Shown piece after piece: positions 20,171-30,727 of a stretch of DNA of 64,000 bases. The position numbers and the translations under genes were made by a program. The notes beneath the pieces are model-generated. The model had not been told where the DNA came from, ran no database searches, and was given only the letters and a program-made list of their open reading frames with translations. This DNA comes from an uncultured Lewinella sp. (GTDB lineage Bacteria > Bacteroidota > Bacteroidia > Chitinophagales > Saprospiraceae), in assembly GCA_913057725.1 (NCBI GenBank), contig CAJXOS010000001.1, positions 1-64,000 on the forward strand, written 5' to 3'. Within the stretch, counting starts at the first letter, position 1. Each line of letters begins with the position of its first letter.

Positions 20171-22051
20171 ATGAAAAAGATCAAAAGTCTATTTCTAATT
20201 CTATCTCTACCTTTTATAGCCATAGCCCAACCAGAAGCCTACAACTGGTACTTTGGGGATCAATTTGGATTAAACTTCAGTTCCGGTGAACCGGTAGTCG
20301 TATCTGAAAGTGCTATTCGCACCCGTAAAGGATCGGCCACGGTCAGCGATGCGGAAGGGAATCTGCTCTTTTACACGAATGGTGGAAGACCATTCAACAA
20401 TCCCTTTGGTTTACCTGGTCAGATATGGAATCGAAATCATGAGGTCATGTATGATATGGGGCTCATTTTTGGCGGAAGTTCAGAAGCTACGCAATCATCC
20501 CTGATCATACCAAAACCAGGACAGGATTCAGTATATATCCTTTTCACTGTAGAGGATTCTAACTGGGATGAGGGCCCCAATACTCCGAGTGGTTATCCTT
20601 TGGGTCGAGGCTTTCGTTATTTCGAAATAGATATGCGGCTTAATGATGGCCTTGGTGGTGTTACAGTAACCAATCGAAGGCTACATATCCCCGCTCATCA
20701 AGCACTTGCAGGTACACTTCATGCCGATGGTGAACGGTATTGGATACTGACTCTTGATTGGACGGAGGATAGCTTTGTACGCCTCTTAGTAGATGGCAGT
20801 GATTTCATGTTTCCGACCGACGTAGAACTTGTACCAACACCATTTGATCCTCCTTTTGCTCCGGAAATCAAGATCTCTCCCGATGGTAAATGGATCGTTT
20901 GCGCTACCAGAATTATGTCTTTTGATAATGCTACGGGTGAGATTGGTAATGTAACAGCGGTGCTTCCAAATGCCTATAGTTTTGCGGGCACTTTTAGTCC
21001 AGGAAGTCGCTACTATTATTACCGCAACTTAAGTGGTTTTATTGGACGTGTTGATTTGAATGCGCCGAATATCCCAGAATCATTGGAAGCCTTGTCGCCT
21101 ATTAATGAACAGCATGGAATAGGCAGTATGCGGCTAGGGCCCTTTAATAGAATCTATTTCTCTACCAATGACCATGATGACACAACCAGAATAGGGGAGA
21201 TTCGTTGCCCTGATACTCCGAGCCCAATTATCAATGAAGAACTTTTTATTATTCCTCCGGAGGAAGGGAGAATTCGGCGAGTTAGTGGTTTCCCAAATTT
21301 TACGGACCACATCTTCATGAGAGAACCCAATAAAGATACCCTCCCACCAGAAAACCTAACGTTTTGCGCTGGAGATGAACTCATCCTTGAGTCGCGCATT
21401 ATCAATCCCTCCTACGAATACGAGTGGAATACCGGTAGCACAAACGAACAGATAACCATCAGTGAAGGTGGAGTGTATTATCTGAATATTACCGATGAGT
21501 GCGGCGTAACCACCTACGATGAGAAGAACGTGGTTATTGTAAATCCACCAAGCATCGGGTTTGGTGAACTTGCCCTGGATGAGCTATGCATTGATGAAAC
21601 CTATACGCTGAATCTATTGACAGATTCAGGAAATGATATCATATGGTCTTCGGGTGAATCAACTGACAATATCCTCCTATCAGAATCGACAACTTTATCC
21701 GTTACAGTCAGCAACGATTGTGGAATAGCTAGTGCGGAGATCACGGCCGAATTCATTGACTGCCTTGAAGATTGTGAACTCATTTTTCCAGATATTATCT
21801 CGCCGAATGGCGACGGTATTAACGACACCTTTGGAGGCTTTAATAATTGCGCCCCCATTAGTTATGAGTTGCAAGTCTACAACCGATGGGGTAAACTAGT
21901 TTTTGAATCAGACAATATTGCCAATGCTTGGGATGGACGCTTAGATGGCACAACAGTTCCATCAGATGTATACATTTTCCGTGCTCAATATCGCTTTTCA
22001 GAAGAGGAAGACTACCAAGTCAATACTGGTCAACTGACAATACTCAGATAA
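20171..22051 (+). CDS. Secreted protein with gliding-motility-type (T9SS type B) C-terminal sorting domain
   Basis: Signal peptide; C-terminus FPDIISPNGDGINDTFGGF..YELQVYNRWGKLVFES..AWDGRLDGTTVPSDVYIFRAQY. Confidence 0.9.
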   Translation: MKKIKSLFLILSLPFIAIAQPEAYNWYFGDQFGLNFSSGEPVVVSESAIRTRKGSATVSDAEGNLLFYTNGGRPFNNPFGLPGQIWNRNHEVMYDMGLIFGGSSEATQSSLIIPKPGQDSVYILFTVEDSNWDEGPNTPSGYPLGRGFRYFEIDMRLNDGLGGVTVTNRRLHIPAHQALAGTLHADGERYWILTLDWTEDSFVRLLVDGSDFMFPTDVELVPTPFDPPFAPEIKISPDGKWIVCATRIMSFDNATGEIGNVTAVLPNAYSFAGTFSPGSRYYYYRNLSGFIGRVDLNAPNIPESLEALSPINEQHGIGSMRLGPFNRIYFSTNDHDDTTRIGEIRCPDTPSPIINEELFIIPPEEGRIRRVSGFPNFTDHIFMREPNKDTLPPENLTFCAGDELILESRIINPSYEYEWNTGSTNEQITISEGGVYYLNITDECGVTTYDEKNVVIVNPPSIGFGELALDELCIDETYTLNLLTDSGNDIIWSSGESTDNILLSESTTLSVTVSNDCGIASAEITAEFIDCLEDCELIFPDIISPNGDGINDTFGGFNNCAPISYELQVYNRWGKLVFESDNIANAWDGRLDGTTVPSDVYIFRAQYRFSEEEDYQVNTGQLTILR

Positions 22052-22052
22052 A

Positions 22053-23168
22053 TTAGACCTTTCTTCCTTTCCATCGAGAAGAGATCGGCAAGAGGGCTAA
22101 GGAACCTACTAGTACTACATACAACATATGCAAACCAAGTGCTGGAATGAACCAATTTATCCATTTTGGATTACCTAATTCTTGGCTAGCAAAGCGCAGA
22201 TAATAGTATTCTGAGAAAGCTTTTATCAAGTAGGCGCCGACCAAAATCGACACATAATAGCTAGCGGTAAATAGCAATGGAATTCCCAGAAGCAGTCCTA
22301 GGTTCAGGATATACACCGCTGCCTGAAATAGGATTAGGTACTTATCGGTATACCCACTGGTTTTGCCTGCCCACCGCAATCGCTGCCAGAAAAACTCGGA
22401 CCAACGAATAGCCGGCGGCGTTTGAACACTAGCCTTTTTATCGAATGCAAAAGCAATCTTAACCTGAGGGCTTTTGACCGCCTTTTGAAGTAAAAAAATG
22501 TCATCACCAGATGCTCGATGGGTATTCCCAATAAAGCCATCTAATTCTATAAAAAGTGACCTACTAATGGCGAGGTTTGCACCATTAGCTAGTATGGGAC
22601 TCCCTGCTTGTACGGCTGCTCCAGTAAGCAACAGCGTGCCACATACATCTAGGCCTTGAAACGCTTCCAATAGGTTTGATCTTGCGCTTAGTTGTACTGG
22701 CGCCAAAATCATATTGTTCCCGGCAAGAATTAATTGAGATATCTGATTGAGCCAATCTGGACCGGCTATACAGTCGGCATCCGTGAAGACCAATATGTCA
22801 CCTTTAGCGAGCCCAATTGCTTTGGTTATGGCTGCCTTTTTACCATGGTCCTCACCAGATAACTGTAAGAACTGGATTCGTTCATCAGCAATTGCTTGTA
22901 CTTGTACAGAAGTTCCATCTTCAGAATGGTCGTCCACAACAATGATCTCTACCCTTTCTCTTGGGTATGACTGAGTAAGTACAGCACTTAAACAGGCTTG
23001 AATGGTAGTGACTTCATTCCTGGCAGGAATAATGACGGAAAAAAAAGGTAGCTCATTTACTTGTGGCCTTAACGGTGCCTTTTTACCAGCACTCCAATAA
23101 GTAGCAACCTTATAGAGGAACAGGGCATAGAATAAGCTGCCCACAAGAAGGGCAATGCTGAATATCAT
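22053..23168 (-). CDS. Glycosyltransferase family 2
   Basis: FFSVIIPARNEVTTIQACLSAVLTQSYP, IIVVDDHSEDGT, VFTDADC, plus TM segments; ATG at 23168. Confidence 0.9.
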   Translation of the reverse strand: MIFSIALLVGSLFYALFLYKVATYWSAGKKAPLRPQVNELPFFSVIIPARNEVTTIQACLSAVLTQSYPRERVEIIVVDDHSEDGTSVQVQAIADERIQFLQLSGEDHGKKAAITKAIGLAKGDILVFTDADCIAGPDWLNQISQLILAGNNMILAPVQLSARSNLLEAFQGLDVCGTLLLTGAAVQAGSPILANGANLAISRSLFIELDGFIGNTHRASGDDIFLLQKAVKSPQVKIAFAFDKKASVQTPPAIRWSEFFWQRLRWAGKTSGYTDKYLILFQAAVYILNLGLLLGIPLLFTASYYVSILVGAYLIKAFSEYYYLRFASQELGNPKWINWFIPALGLHMLYVVLVGSLALLPISSRWKGRKV

Positions 23169-23170
23169 TA

Positions 23171-24409
23171 TTATTGAATCCAACCCTCTGGATTGAGGCG
23201 TTCTTTTTGACGCCACACTTCGAAATGCAGTTCGCCTGCCTGCTTACTGATTTGCCCTAAAGACTGGCCCGCACGTAGCTCAGTACCACTATTAACGCTG
23301 ACTGTTTCCAGATTAGAGTATACTGTATAATAATTGCCGTGTCGCACAAGGACCATATTACGATAACCGGGAACAAAGTGCGTACTGACAACTGTACCAT
23401 CAGCGACTACCGCTACATCGGTCCGGCCACTTACGCTGATGTCAATACCGTTATTAGAAATCTCTACACCCTTAACGGTAGGGTGGGGCTGCCTGCCAAA
23501 ACGCTTAGTGATCTCTCCTTCAACAGGCCAGGGTAAGTTTCCTTTTAAACGAGAGAATGTTCCATCTTCAGCAGAAGCTTTATTTGAAGAAGTACTAGCC
23601 GTCGCTCCGCTGGTACGAGAGGCACGTTCTTCCCGACGAATTCGCGCCATCTCAGCGGCAATGGCCTTTTCGATCGCTTGGTTAAGTTCCTCCTTCGCTG
23701 CTTCTTGCTCTTTCAAGTGAGCAAGGATACTGGCCTCACTCTTCTTCAGCTGATTCAAAAGCTGATCTTGCGCATTCTTTTCCCGTCCGAGCGCAGTTTG
23801 TTGATTTTGCTCCGTAGTTAAAAGGACAGCTTTTTCTTCTCGGTCCTTTTCCATCTGCGTCAGCTTCGACTGCAGAGATTCCTGAGTAGCTAATATGAGT
23901 TTAGCTTGGCGAGAACGGAACCGTTGATATTGCCGGAGGTATTGCCAGCGACGAAAGGCCTCGTTAAAGCTGCGAGAAGATAAGATGAAGGTGAGCCAAG
24001 AATGTTGTAGACGGGCCCGATATGCAGCACGAACCAGTTCGCTGTATTCATTCTTCAAGCGACTAATATCATCGCTTAAAGCCAGTACTACTTCATTAGT
24101 ACGTGAGATACTGTTTTCCGTCTGTTGTACTTCTTGCTGAAGGGTAAGGATGAGTTCCTCCCGATTGCGGATCTGCTTTTGCAGGAGTGCAACCTGCACC
24201 AATGCTGCCTCTTTGTTACGACGAGTATCTCCGAGGCGACGCGTGTTCTCCTTAATCTCAGCCTGTAACGCTTCCCTTTTTTGACGTAGTTCGTTCGTGG
24301 ATTGGCCCCACAAACTGAACGTTACCAGTAAGAGGCAAGCGCTAATTAGACATTTTCTGATAACGAGACGGTACGCTAAACTTGATATCGGTAGGAACGT
24401 TGAGTTCAA
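23171..24409 (-). CDS. Murein hydrolase activator EnvC-like / M23 peptidase-family protein
   Basis: Coiled-coil N-terminus and C-terminal LytM domain (GVEISNNGIDISV..VVADGTVVSTHFVPGYRNMVLVRHGNYYTVYSNL..LHFEVWRQKERLNPEGWIQ). Likely true start is a GTG near 24364. Confidence 0.88.
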   Translation of the reverse strand: MNSTFLPISSLAYRLVIRKCLISACLLLVTFSLWGQSTNELRQKREALQAEIKENTRRLGDTRRNKEAALVQVALLQKQIRNREELILTLQQEVQQTENSISRTNEVVLALSDDISRLKNEYSELVRAAYRARLQHSWLTFILSSRSFNEAFRRWQYLRQYQRFRSRQAKLILATQESLQSKLTQMEKDREEKAVLLTTEQNQQTALGREKNAQDQLLNQLKKSEASILAHLKEQEAAKEELNQAIEKAIAAEMARIRREERASRTSGATASTSSNKASAEDGTFSRLKGNLPWPVEGEITKRFGRQPHPTVKGVEISNNGIDISVSGRTDVAVVADGTVVSTHFVPGYRNMVLVRHGNYYTVYSNLETVSVNSGTELRAGQSLGQISKQAGELHFEVWRQKERLNPEGWIQ

Positions 24410-25139
24410 CTTTTGTGAATTCTATTTCAATATCTGCTTTACCTGTTTCGCGGCTGTTTACCGCTATCTTACGAAGGTAAGAAAAATCGCGATTGGCCCC
24501 TGCGTCCTGATAGTTCTGCAGATCAATGGCCAAGGTCCGTTGCTGTGAGGTTTGCTCTACCTCCATGCGTTCTAGCAAATAGTTAGGTAAGGAAAACCAA
24601 TAATCGTTCTTTGCATTGGTGCCACTGGCTGACCAGCGAAGTTGCTCGCCTTGGGCTAGTGCTTTTGCCGATGCTTGAGTAAGGAATATTGGATTTCCCA
24701 GAAGCATCTGCTGGAGCGTAGTGATATCTCCTGGCAGGTTATATTTTTCCGAGATGTAGCTAATAGGCTCAGCCGCATACTCTTTGTTGAAGCGATCCAG
24801 AATAAAGAGCGAATCTGGAGTTATCATCGCCCGAGCGATCTCAAATCCAAATTTCTTTACACTCATCCAGATGGCTTTGTCTTTTTCCATCTTGATCGTA
24901 GCTGTAGCACCTACGGCCATACTACCATCATCGTAAGACAACTTTGCACTGGCATTAAGCCAATCTGCTTGTAGTTGTTGTTGGATGATGTTTTCTAGAT
25001 AAGCTTCCGCCGAACTTGGTGCCTCCTCTACTACAACTTCCTCGGTAGCTTTTTTTCCTGTATTACAGGCCAGGCCTACCAAAACGATATGTGCTAGCAA
25101 TAAAAAAGATGAAAAACGGGATATACGAGCGAACATCAT
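24342..25139 (-). CDS. DUF4292 family lipoprotein
   Basis: Lipobox VGLACNTG; KMEKDKAIWMSVKKFGFEIARAMITPDSLFILDRFNKEY typical of DUF4292. Confidence 0.8.
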   Translation of the reverse strand: MMFARISRFSSFLLLAHIVLVGLACNTGKKATEEVVVEEAPSSAEAYLENIIQQQLQADWLNASAKLSYDDGSMAVGATATIKMEKDKAIWMSVKKFGFEIARAMITPDSLFILDRFNKEYAAEPISYISEKYNLPGDITTLQQMLLGNPIFLTQASAKALAQGEQLRWSASGTNAKNDYWFSLPNYLLERMEVEQTSQQRTLAIDLQNYQDAGANRDFSYLRKIAVNSRETGKADIEIEFTKVELNVPTDIKFSVPSRYQKMSN

Positions 25140-26836
25140 AGACTTCGATTAGCAATTTTATCTAGTAAACGCTGACTATTCTCTCCTAGTGTCTTAGCAG
25201 CTTCCCAATATTCCACAGCTTGGTCGGTATTCTTCAATTGATACTGAATATCACCTGATAGTTCCAGGGCTGCAGGCCAATATTTCGCTCCTGCAACTCG
25301 TGCTTTAGCCATCGATTCCTCTGCATCCTCATAACGTCCTTGCTGGTAAGCAATTCGAGCCACGAGTTCATTATAATAAGGATGAGTAGGTACACGCTCA
25401 GCCGCTTTTCTGCTGGCTGCTCTTGCATCTTTCACATCCCCTTTTTCAAATAAAAAGGCAGCGTAGCGATAATTCACATCAGGAGAATCGCCAGCTAGAT
25501 CGAGGGCTTCATCAAAGGCACTTTGCGCTCCCGACCGATCCCCTTGATGACTCAAAACTTGACCCTCAAGTGCTTTTATCTCTCCTTTCAGTGCAGGGTT
25601 ACGGCCACTCATCATATCAGCCATACTTATTGCATCCAATGCGTCGTCATATTCTTCTGTTGCATCCGCACCAATTGCCAAATAGTACTGAATGATCGAC
25701 CGATTAGGGAAGACATCAAGCGCATCATTGGCTGTATCATATAAACCGGCCGCATCTCCAACCTCATAAAGAGATGCTAAGAGTTGTTCCCAAACTGGAA
25801 ATACGTTCTCGTCGCGCTCTAGCGTTGCGCGATACTTTTCAATCGCTTCTTTTTTACGGCCACTATGGTATAGCAGGTCACCTGCAGCTGAGAACGGTTT
25901 AGGATCACTACCGTGTAGCTCCTCCATAATACTTGTCAACTCCAGCGCTGCATCTGCAATCACTACATCGCCCGTTTCAGCTACTTGTGAGATAAAAGGA
26001 TAGAGTTTGCTGATCTTTAAATCAACAGCTACATCACTACGTTCAAATGCAGGTCGAAGGTCTGCTAAGTAACGTAACTCATCTTGGCGCATATTGGACC
26101 CACCAGCCAATGCGAGTTGTGCTTTAGGGTCTTCTGGATTTTGCTCAATAATCTGCTGGTATACTTCTTTCGCTGCCTCTTGATCTCCCTGGCTTTCATA
26201 AAAGGACGCCAACAGGTGCTTGTATTCTAGTACTTGTGGAAATGCCTCCATTAGATCAGCGAGTGCTCTAGCAGCTCGTTTGGTATCACCAAGGCCTAGA
26301 AATAGCGTATGCTTGCGCCGAGCAATTTCTTCATTAACCCCCACTTCCTTTTCTAAATCCTCATAGACATTGATCGCTTTGTCAATTTCTTGTGCTCGTA
26401 CTAAGAAATACGCCAAGCGAAATGCCAAGTATTGGTTATCTGGTGACTGCTCAACTAGTTTTTCGTAGAGATCGGCTCCTTCTTGATTGCGGCCTTCTTG
26501 CTGATAGACATCAGCTAAGAATTTTAGATACCATTCATTGGATGGCTCTTCGTCCACTGCCGTTTTCAGATAACGGACAGCTTCTTCCAACTGGCCTTCA
26601 GCATGCAATAAGCGACCAAGCTCGTAAGCTAATGCGGCCTTATTATCTTCATTCTCTTGGCGAAAAAGTTCCCGCAACATCGTGATGGCCTTATCATAGT
26701 TGCCCAGGAGTTTTTCCCGATTAGCTTCAATGAGAAGCTTTTCCCGATTTACTTCCTCTTCTGTAATCTGTTCTTGAGCCCAAGCAGGGGAAAGAAAGAG
26801 CAGTAGTAGTAAGAATGTTAAACTAGTTCGAATCAC
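25136..26836 (-). CDS. Tetratricopeptide repeat protein
   Basis: Many TPR-like 34-residue units (e.g. AYELGRLLHAEGQLEEAVRYLKTAVDEEPSN); signal peptide. Confidence 0.92.
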   Translation of the reverse strand: MIRTSLTFLLLLLFLSPAWAQEQITEEEVNREKLLIEANREKLLGNYDKAITMLRELFRQENEDNKAALAYELGRLLHAEGQLEEAVRYLKTAVDEEPSNEWYLKFLADVYQQEGRNQEGADLYEKLVEQSPDNQYLAFRLAYFLVRAQEIDKAINVYEDLEKEVGVNEEIARRKHTLFLGLGDTKRAARALADLMEAFPQVLEYKHLLASFYESQGDQEAAKEVYQQIIEQNPEDPKAQLALAGGSNMRQDELRYLADLRPAFERSDVAVDLKISKLYPFISQVAETGDVVIADAALELTSIMEELHGSDPKPFSAAGDLLYHSGRKKEAIEKYRATLERDENVFPVWEQLLASLYEVGDAAGLYDTANDALDVFPNRSIIQYYLAIGADATEEYDDALDAISMADMMSGRNPALKGEIKALEGQVLSHQGDRSGAQSAFDEALDLAGDSPDVNYRYAAFLFEKGDVKDARAASRKAAERVPTHPYYNELVARIAYQQGRYEDAEESMAKARVAGAKYWPAALELSGDIQYQLKNTDQAVEYWEAAKTLGENSQRLLDKIANRSL

Positions 26837-26993
26837 AACTTCGGGTTATCTTAAGTATTCCTGCAAATTTACCATTGTTTTGGCCATTTGCCTGCTATTT
26901 CAGCGCAGAGTGCAAAGTGCACTTATTTCTTACAACAACGAAAAATCCTTAGTGGTTATTAGGCTTTCGACTTACTTAAGCATTAAAGCGTTT

Positions 26994-27001
26994 TATCTTT
27001 G
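26994..27001 (+). promoter_or_regulatory. Candidate -7 promoter element TATCTTTG
   Basis: Exact TAnnTTTG match upstream of the mce gene. Confidence 0.5.
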
Positions 27002-27168
27002 CAGCAAATGACGTTTCTATGAAACAAACATGCTTTTCTTCAATCACACATTCGTACTAGCGGCTGATTAAAGAAGACCATGTAAGAGCGCAGTGGTTGC
27101 ATAAATGCAGTCCCGATAGCTATCGAGATTCTGCAGTTTATCAAGCTGCAAAAAAAACTTTCAAATAC

Positions 27169-27579
27169 ATGAAAATCGAGCATCTTGGAATTGCCGTGAA
27201 GGATATCGATTCTGCGAATGAACTGTACACCTCTTTACTAGGAAGTGGCCCCTACAAAGCAGAAGAAGTAGCTAGTGAGAAAGTACTGACCTCCTTTTTC
27301 CAAACAGGAGAGTCAAAGATTGAGCTTCTAGCTGCTACTGCTCCAGATAGTGCCATTGCCAAGTACATTGAAAAACGAGGTGAAGGCATTCATCATGTCG
27401 CCTTTCGAGTAGAGGATATTCGGGCAGAAATGGAACGTCTCCGAGAAGCCGGGTTCCGTCTACTCAATGAAGAACCTAAGCGTGGTGCAGATAATATGTG
27501 GGTTTGTTTTGTACACCCAAAATCTGCCAATGGGGTATTAGTAGAGCTATGTCAACCCATTGAAGCAGACGCTGAATAA
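27169..27579 (+). CDS. mce: Methylmalonyl-CoA epimerase
   Basis: MKIEHLGIAVKDIDSANELYTSLLG; GEGIHHVAFRVEDI; VLVELCQP; ATG at 27169. Confidence 0.92.
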   Translation: MKIEHLGIAVKDIDSANELYTSLLGSGPYKAEEVASEKVLTSFFQTGESKIELLAATAPDSAIAKYIEKRGEGIHHVAFRVEDIRAEMERLREAGFRLLNEEPKRGADNMWVCFVHPKSANGVLVELCQPIEADAE

Positions 27580-27619
27580 CAACTAACAATTTCTTTTACC
27601 CAAAGCCAAACGGTGCATC

Positions 27620-27787
27620 ATGGGATATCAAAGTAGAAAAACAAAATACCGTACCCCACGGGAAAAAAATGCCATAACCTGGCGAAACACCAAGCTAATT
27701 TCCCTCTTCTTGTTCTTAGGAGCCTTGGTGTGGATCTTCAAAAATCGCTATGAATATTGGGCTTGGATCAAGACCTATTTCTATTAG
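27620..27787 (+). CDS. Small single-TM protein (55 aa)
   Basis: My translation: MGYQSRKTKYRTPREKNAITWRNTKLISLFLFLGALVWIFKNRYEYWAWIKTYFY; below the 60-aa cutoff of the track. Confidence 0.65.
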   Translation: MGYQSRKTKYRTPREKNAITWRNTKLISLFLFLGALVWIFKNRYEYWAWIKTYFY

Positions 27788-27841
27788 TACTAATAGTAGT
27801 ATCTTTGACTATTAGCTTGTCTAAATAACGCAGTCCCTTAT

Positions 27842-29632
27842 ATGAGTAATTTCGTCGTTTCGGCCCGTAAATATCGCCCCCAGCGCTTTGATGAAGTCGT
27901 GGGGCAAAAGCACGTGTCGCAAACGCTGAAGAATGCGCTCCAGAGCGATCATTTGGCACATGCGTTCTTGTTCTGTGGACCACGAGGAGTAGGTAAAACA
28001 ACCTGCGCCCGTATCCTGGCGAAGGTATTAAATTGCCAAAATCCAACCAGCGATTTTGAGCCTTGCAACACCTGTGACAATTGTGTTTCCTTCAGTGGTA
28101 ATGCCTCATTCAACATCACTGAATTAGATGCCGCCAGTAACAACTCCGTAGAACACATCCGGGCTTTAATTGAGCAGGTTCGTTTCCAACCACAACAAGG
28201 AAAGTATAAAGTATTCATCATTGATGAGGTACACATGCTCTCGCAAGCGGCATTCAATGCTTTCTTGAAAACACTGGAAGAGCCACCTCCCTACGCCATT
28301 TTCATTCTGGCTACGACGGAGAAGCACAAGATAATACCAACGATCTTGTCGCGCTGTCAGATTTTCGACTTTAAGCGGATCCAGAGTCCGGATATGGTAG
28401 CTCATTTAGCAGGCATTTGCGAACAGGAAAAGATCGAAGCGGATCCTGATGCATTACATATCATTGCCCAGAAGGCAGATGGTGCATTGCGAGATGCTTT
28501 ATCCATTTTCGATCGCATTGTGTCTTTTTCCGGCAAGAGCATTTCTTACGAGGATGTAATTACCAACCTCAATGTTCTCGACTACGACTACTTCTTTCGG
28601 GTGGTAGAAGCTTTGCTGACAGAAGATATCCAGCAGACGCTTCTAATTTTTGATGACATTCAACGCAAAGGCTTTGATGGCGATTTGTTCATGACGGGCT
28701 TGGCCCAGCATTTACGCAATATTCTGGTGTGTAAAGACGAACAAACGCTAAGCCTACTAGATGCTAGCGACAGTTTGAGAGATCGATACCGCAGCCAAGC
28801 TCAAATATCTGGCAGTGATTTTCTTTTGACTTGCCTTAATCTTGCCAATGAGTGCGACATCAACTATAAACTCGCACGGAATAAAAGGCTCCACGTAGAA
28901 ATGAGCCTGATCAAGATGGCTAGCGTTGGTCGAGCTTTTCGTATTGCTTCCATGCCAACGACCGCAGAACCGGAAAAAAAAACGCTTGACGGAACTGAGC
29001 AACGTCCCGAAGTAGCTAATGTCACCGATGTTCCAACGGTAGGAGCAGCACCACAACCTCATCCCACCCAACCGACCGCGAGCAAAGACGATAGCAACGC
29101 TCGGCAAGCCAACTCTTCAACCGCTCTAAGTGAGCCCGAGCAGCCTACACCTGCGGCACCAATTGCTGTACAACAAAAAGCAAATACACTAGCTAAGGCA
29201 AACTTGAGCAGCATGCTCAAAGAGCTAAAAGCGGAGGAAGAGCAGGTTACAGATAGTGTCGAATCTGTAACGCTAGAAGATGTCCAAGCCGCCTGGAAGA
29301 CCTACGCCGAAGCAGTAGAACGTGATAGTCTTCGATTCCAACTACAAAGTGCCCAATTGGAAGTAGATGAACTTACAATTACCGTTAAGGTGGGATCATC
29401 ATTGGTAGAGGGTGCCTTACGCGAGGAGCATGGACTTACAGATAGCCTTAGAAAAACATTGAAGGCACCAGGCTTAATGCTTAAAATTGAGATTGACCCC
29501 TCAATGCGTAAAGAAGAAGTAAAGACTAAACCCAAAGTGCTCAATGCCCGTGAAAAATACATCATGATGGCTGAGCAAAATCCTGCAGTCAAAGAACTGG
29601 TTAAGCGGTTTGAGCTAAAACCAGATGAATAA
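27842..29632 (+). CDS. dnaX: DNA polymerase III subunit gamma/tau
   Basis: VSARKYRPQRFDEVVGQKHVSQTLKNAL, FCGPRGVGKTTCARILAK, Cys4 zinc motif, DEVHMLSQAAFNAFLKTLEEPP. Confidence 0.97.
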   Translation: MSNFVVSARKYRPQRFDEVVGQKHVSQTLKNALQSDHLAHAFLFCGPRGVGKTTCARILAKVLNCQNPTSDFEPCNTCDNCVSFSGNASFNITELDAASNNSVEHIRALIEQVRFQPQQGKYKVFIIDEVHMLSQAAFNAFLKTLEEPPPYAIFILATTEKHKIIPTILSRCQIFDFKRIQSPDMVAHLAGICEQEKIEADPDALHIIAQKADGALRDALSIFDRIVSFSGKSISYEDVITNLNVLDYDYFFRVVEALLTEDIQQTLLIFDDIQRKGFDGDLFMTGLAQHLRNILVCKDEQTLSLLDASDSLRDRYRSQAQISGSDFLLTCLNLANECDINYKLARNKRLHVEMSLIKMASVGRAFRIASMPTTAEPEKKTLDGTEQRPEVANVTDVPTVGAAPQPHPTQPTASKDDSNARQANSSTALSEPEQPTPAAPIAVQQKANTLAKANLSSMLKELKAEEEQVTDSVESVTLEDVQAAWKTYAEAVERDSLRFQLQSAQLEVDELTITVKVGSSLVEGALREEHGLTDSLRKTLKAPGLMLKIEIDPSMRKEEVKTKPKVLNAREKYIMMAEQNPAVKELVKRFELKPDE

Positions 29633-29985
29633 ATATTGATTACTAGAAGTAGTTCTTTGATCTACTTTCGTATTATCCTTTGTCCTCCTCCTTTCTATAC
29701 TTGATTCACTTTCAGCATAATAGTACGCTCTATCGTAGAGTATACATTGATGACGATATACTGAAACAACTAATGTAAACCGTCAAAGTGGCGACATGTC
29801 TATATTAGAGTACTAGGTAGAAGCAACTAATAAAATGCATCAAAACTTCCTCTGATATAGAACTAAGCTTGACCGAAGTTTCTTTTATGAATATCATAAT
29901 TAGTGATAGTCTAGTAAACACTATCCGTTCTTACGAGCTTTTAATATTGAAGTAAAGACAATATTCATCGATACCGGCAACAACC

Positions 29986-30696
29986 ATGGACAGAAGTAAT
30001 TCATTGTGGCACCTTGAGAATATTGATATCAGCGGCATTTTTTGTCCACAGAAAGTGGAATCTGGCGCTTTAGATCAACAAAAACATAGAGATCACAAAC
30101 GTGGAGAGTATATCTTCTTGCCAGAAGAAGATGCAGATAAGGTATATTTCATTTCTGAAGGCCGTGTCAAAATTGGCAGCTATAACGAGGAAGGAAAGGA
30201 AATAACGAAGGCTATCCTTGGTCCAGGTGAGGTGTTTGGTGAGCTATCAGTATTGAGTAAGGAGCATGAAACCAGGCGCGATTTTGCCTATGCCATGGAA
30301 AAGACCAGTACTTGCATCCTCAGCATGGATGAAATCGCTTCTCTTATGCGGGAGTATACTGGCTTTAGTCTATTCATGATGAAACTCATGGGGCGCAGAA
30401 TCTTACAAATGGAAAAACGCCTGGAGTCCTTAGTCTTTAAAGATAGTCGTACCAGAATTATCGAATTCCTTTACAATCTAGCAAATGACAAAGGACAGCG
30501 AGTAGGTTATGAAGTAGTAGTGCGCAAGTTTATGACCCACCAAGAGATTGCTAACCTAACAGCTACCTCTCGTCAAACGGTCACTACCATTCTCAATGAT
30601 CTTCGAAATCGAAACATCCTAACTTTTAATCGGAAACGCTTATTGGTAAGAGATATGGATTTGCTTGAAAAAGAGATGTCAAGCACCGGCGTGTAA
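29986..30696 (+). CDS. Crp/Fnr family transcriptional regulator
   Basis: Cyclic-nucleotide-binding-like domain (FISEGRVKIGSYNEEGKE..LGPGEVFGELSVL) and HTH MTHQEIANLTATSRQTVTTILNDLRNRNIL. Confidence 0.93.
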   Translation: MDRSNSLWHLENIDISGIFCPQKVESGALDQQKHRDHKRGEYIFLPEEDADKVYFISEGRVKIGSYNEEGKEITKAILGPGEVFGELSVLSKEHETRRDFAYAMEKTSTCILSMDEIASLMREYTGFSLFMMKLMGRRILQMEKRLESLVFKDSRTRIIEFLYNLANDKGQRVGYEVVVRKFMTHQEIANLTATSRQTVTTILNDLRNRNILTFNRKRLLVRDMDLLEKEMSSTGV

Positions 30697-30727
30697 TCCT
30701 TGAGCTACGCTAAACTTTGATCCTTCT

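Noticed and set aside
29633-29985. 350-bp intergenic region as a structured RNA gene (tmRNA, 6S, SRP)
   Set aside because: Only short weak stems; no diagnostic motifs. Cannot be excluded without Infernal.
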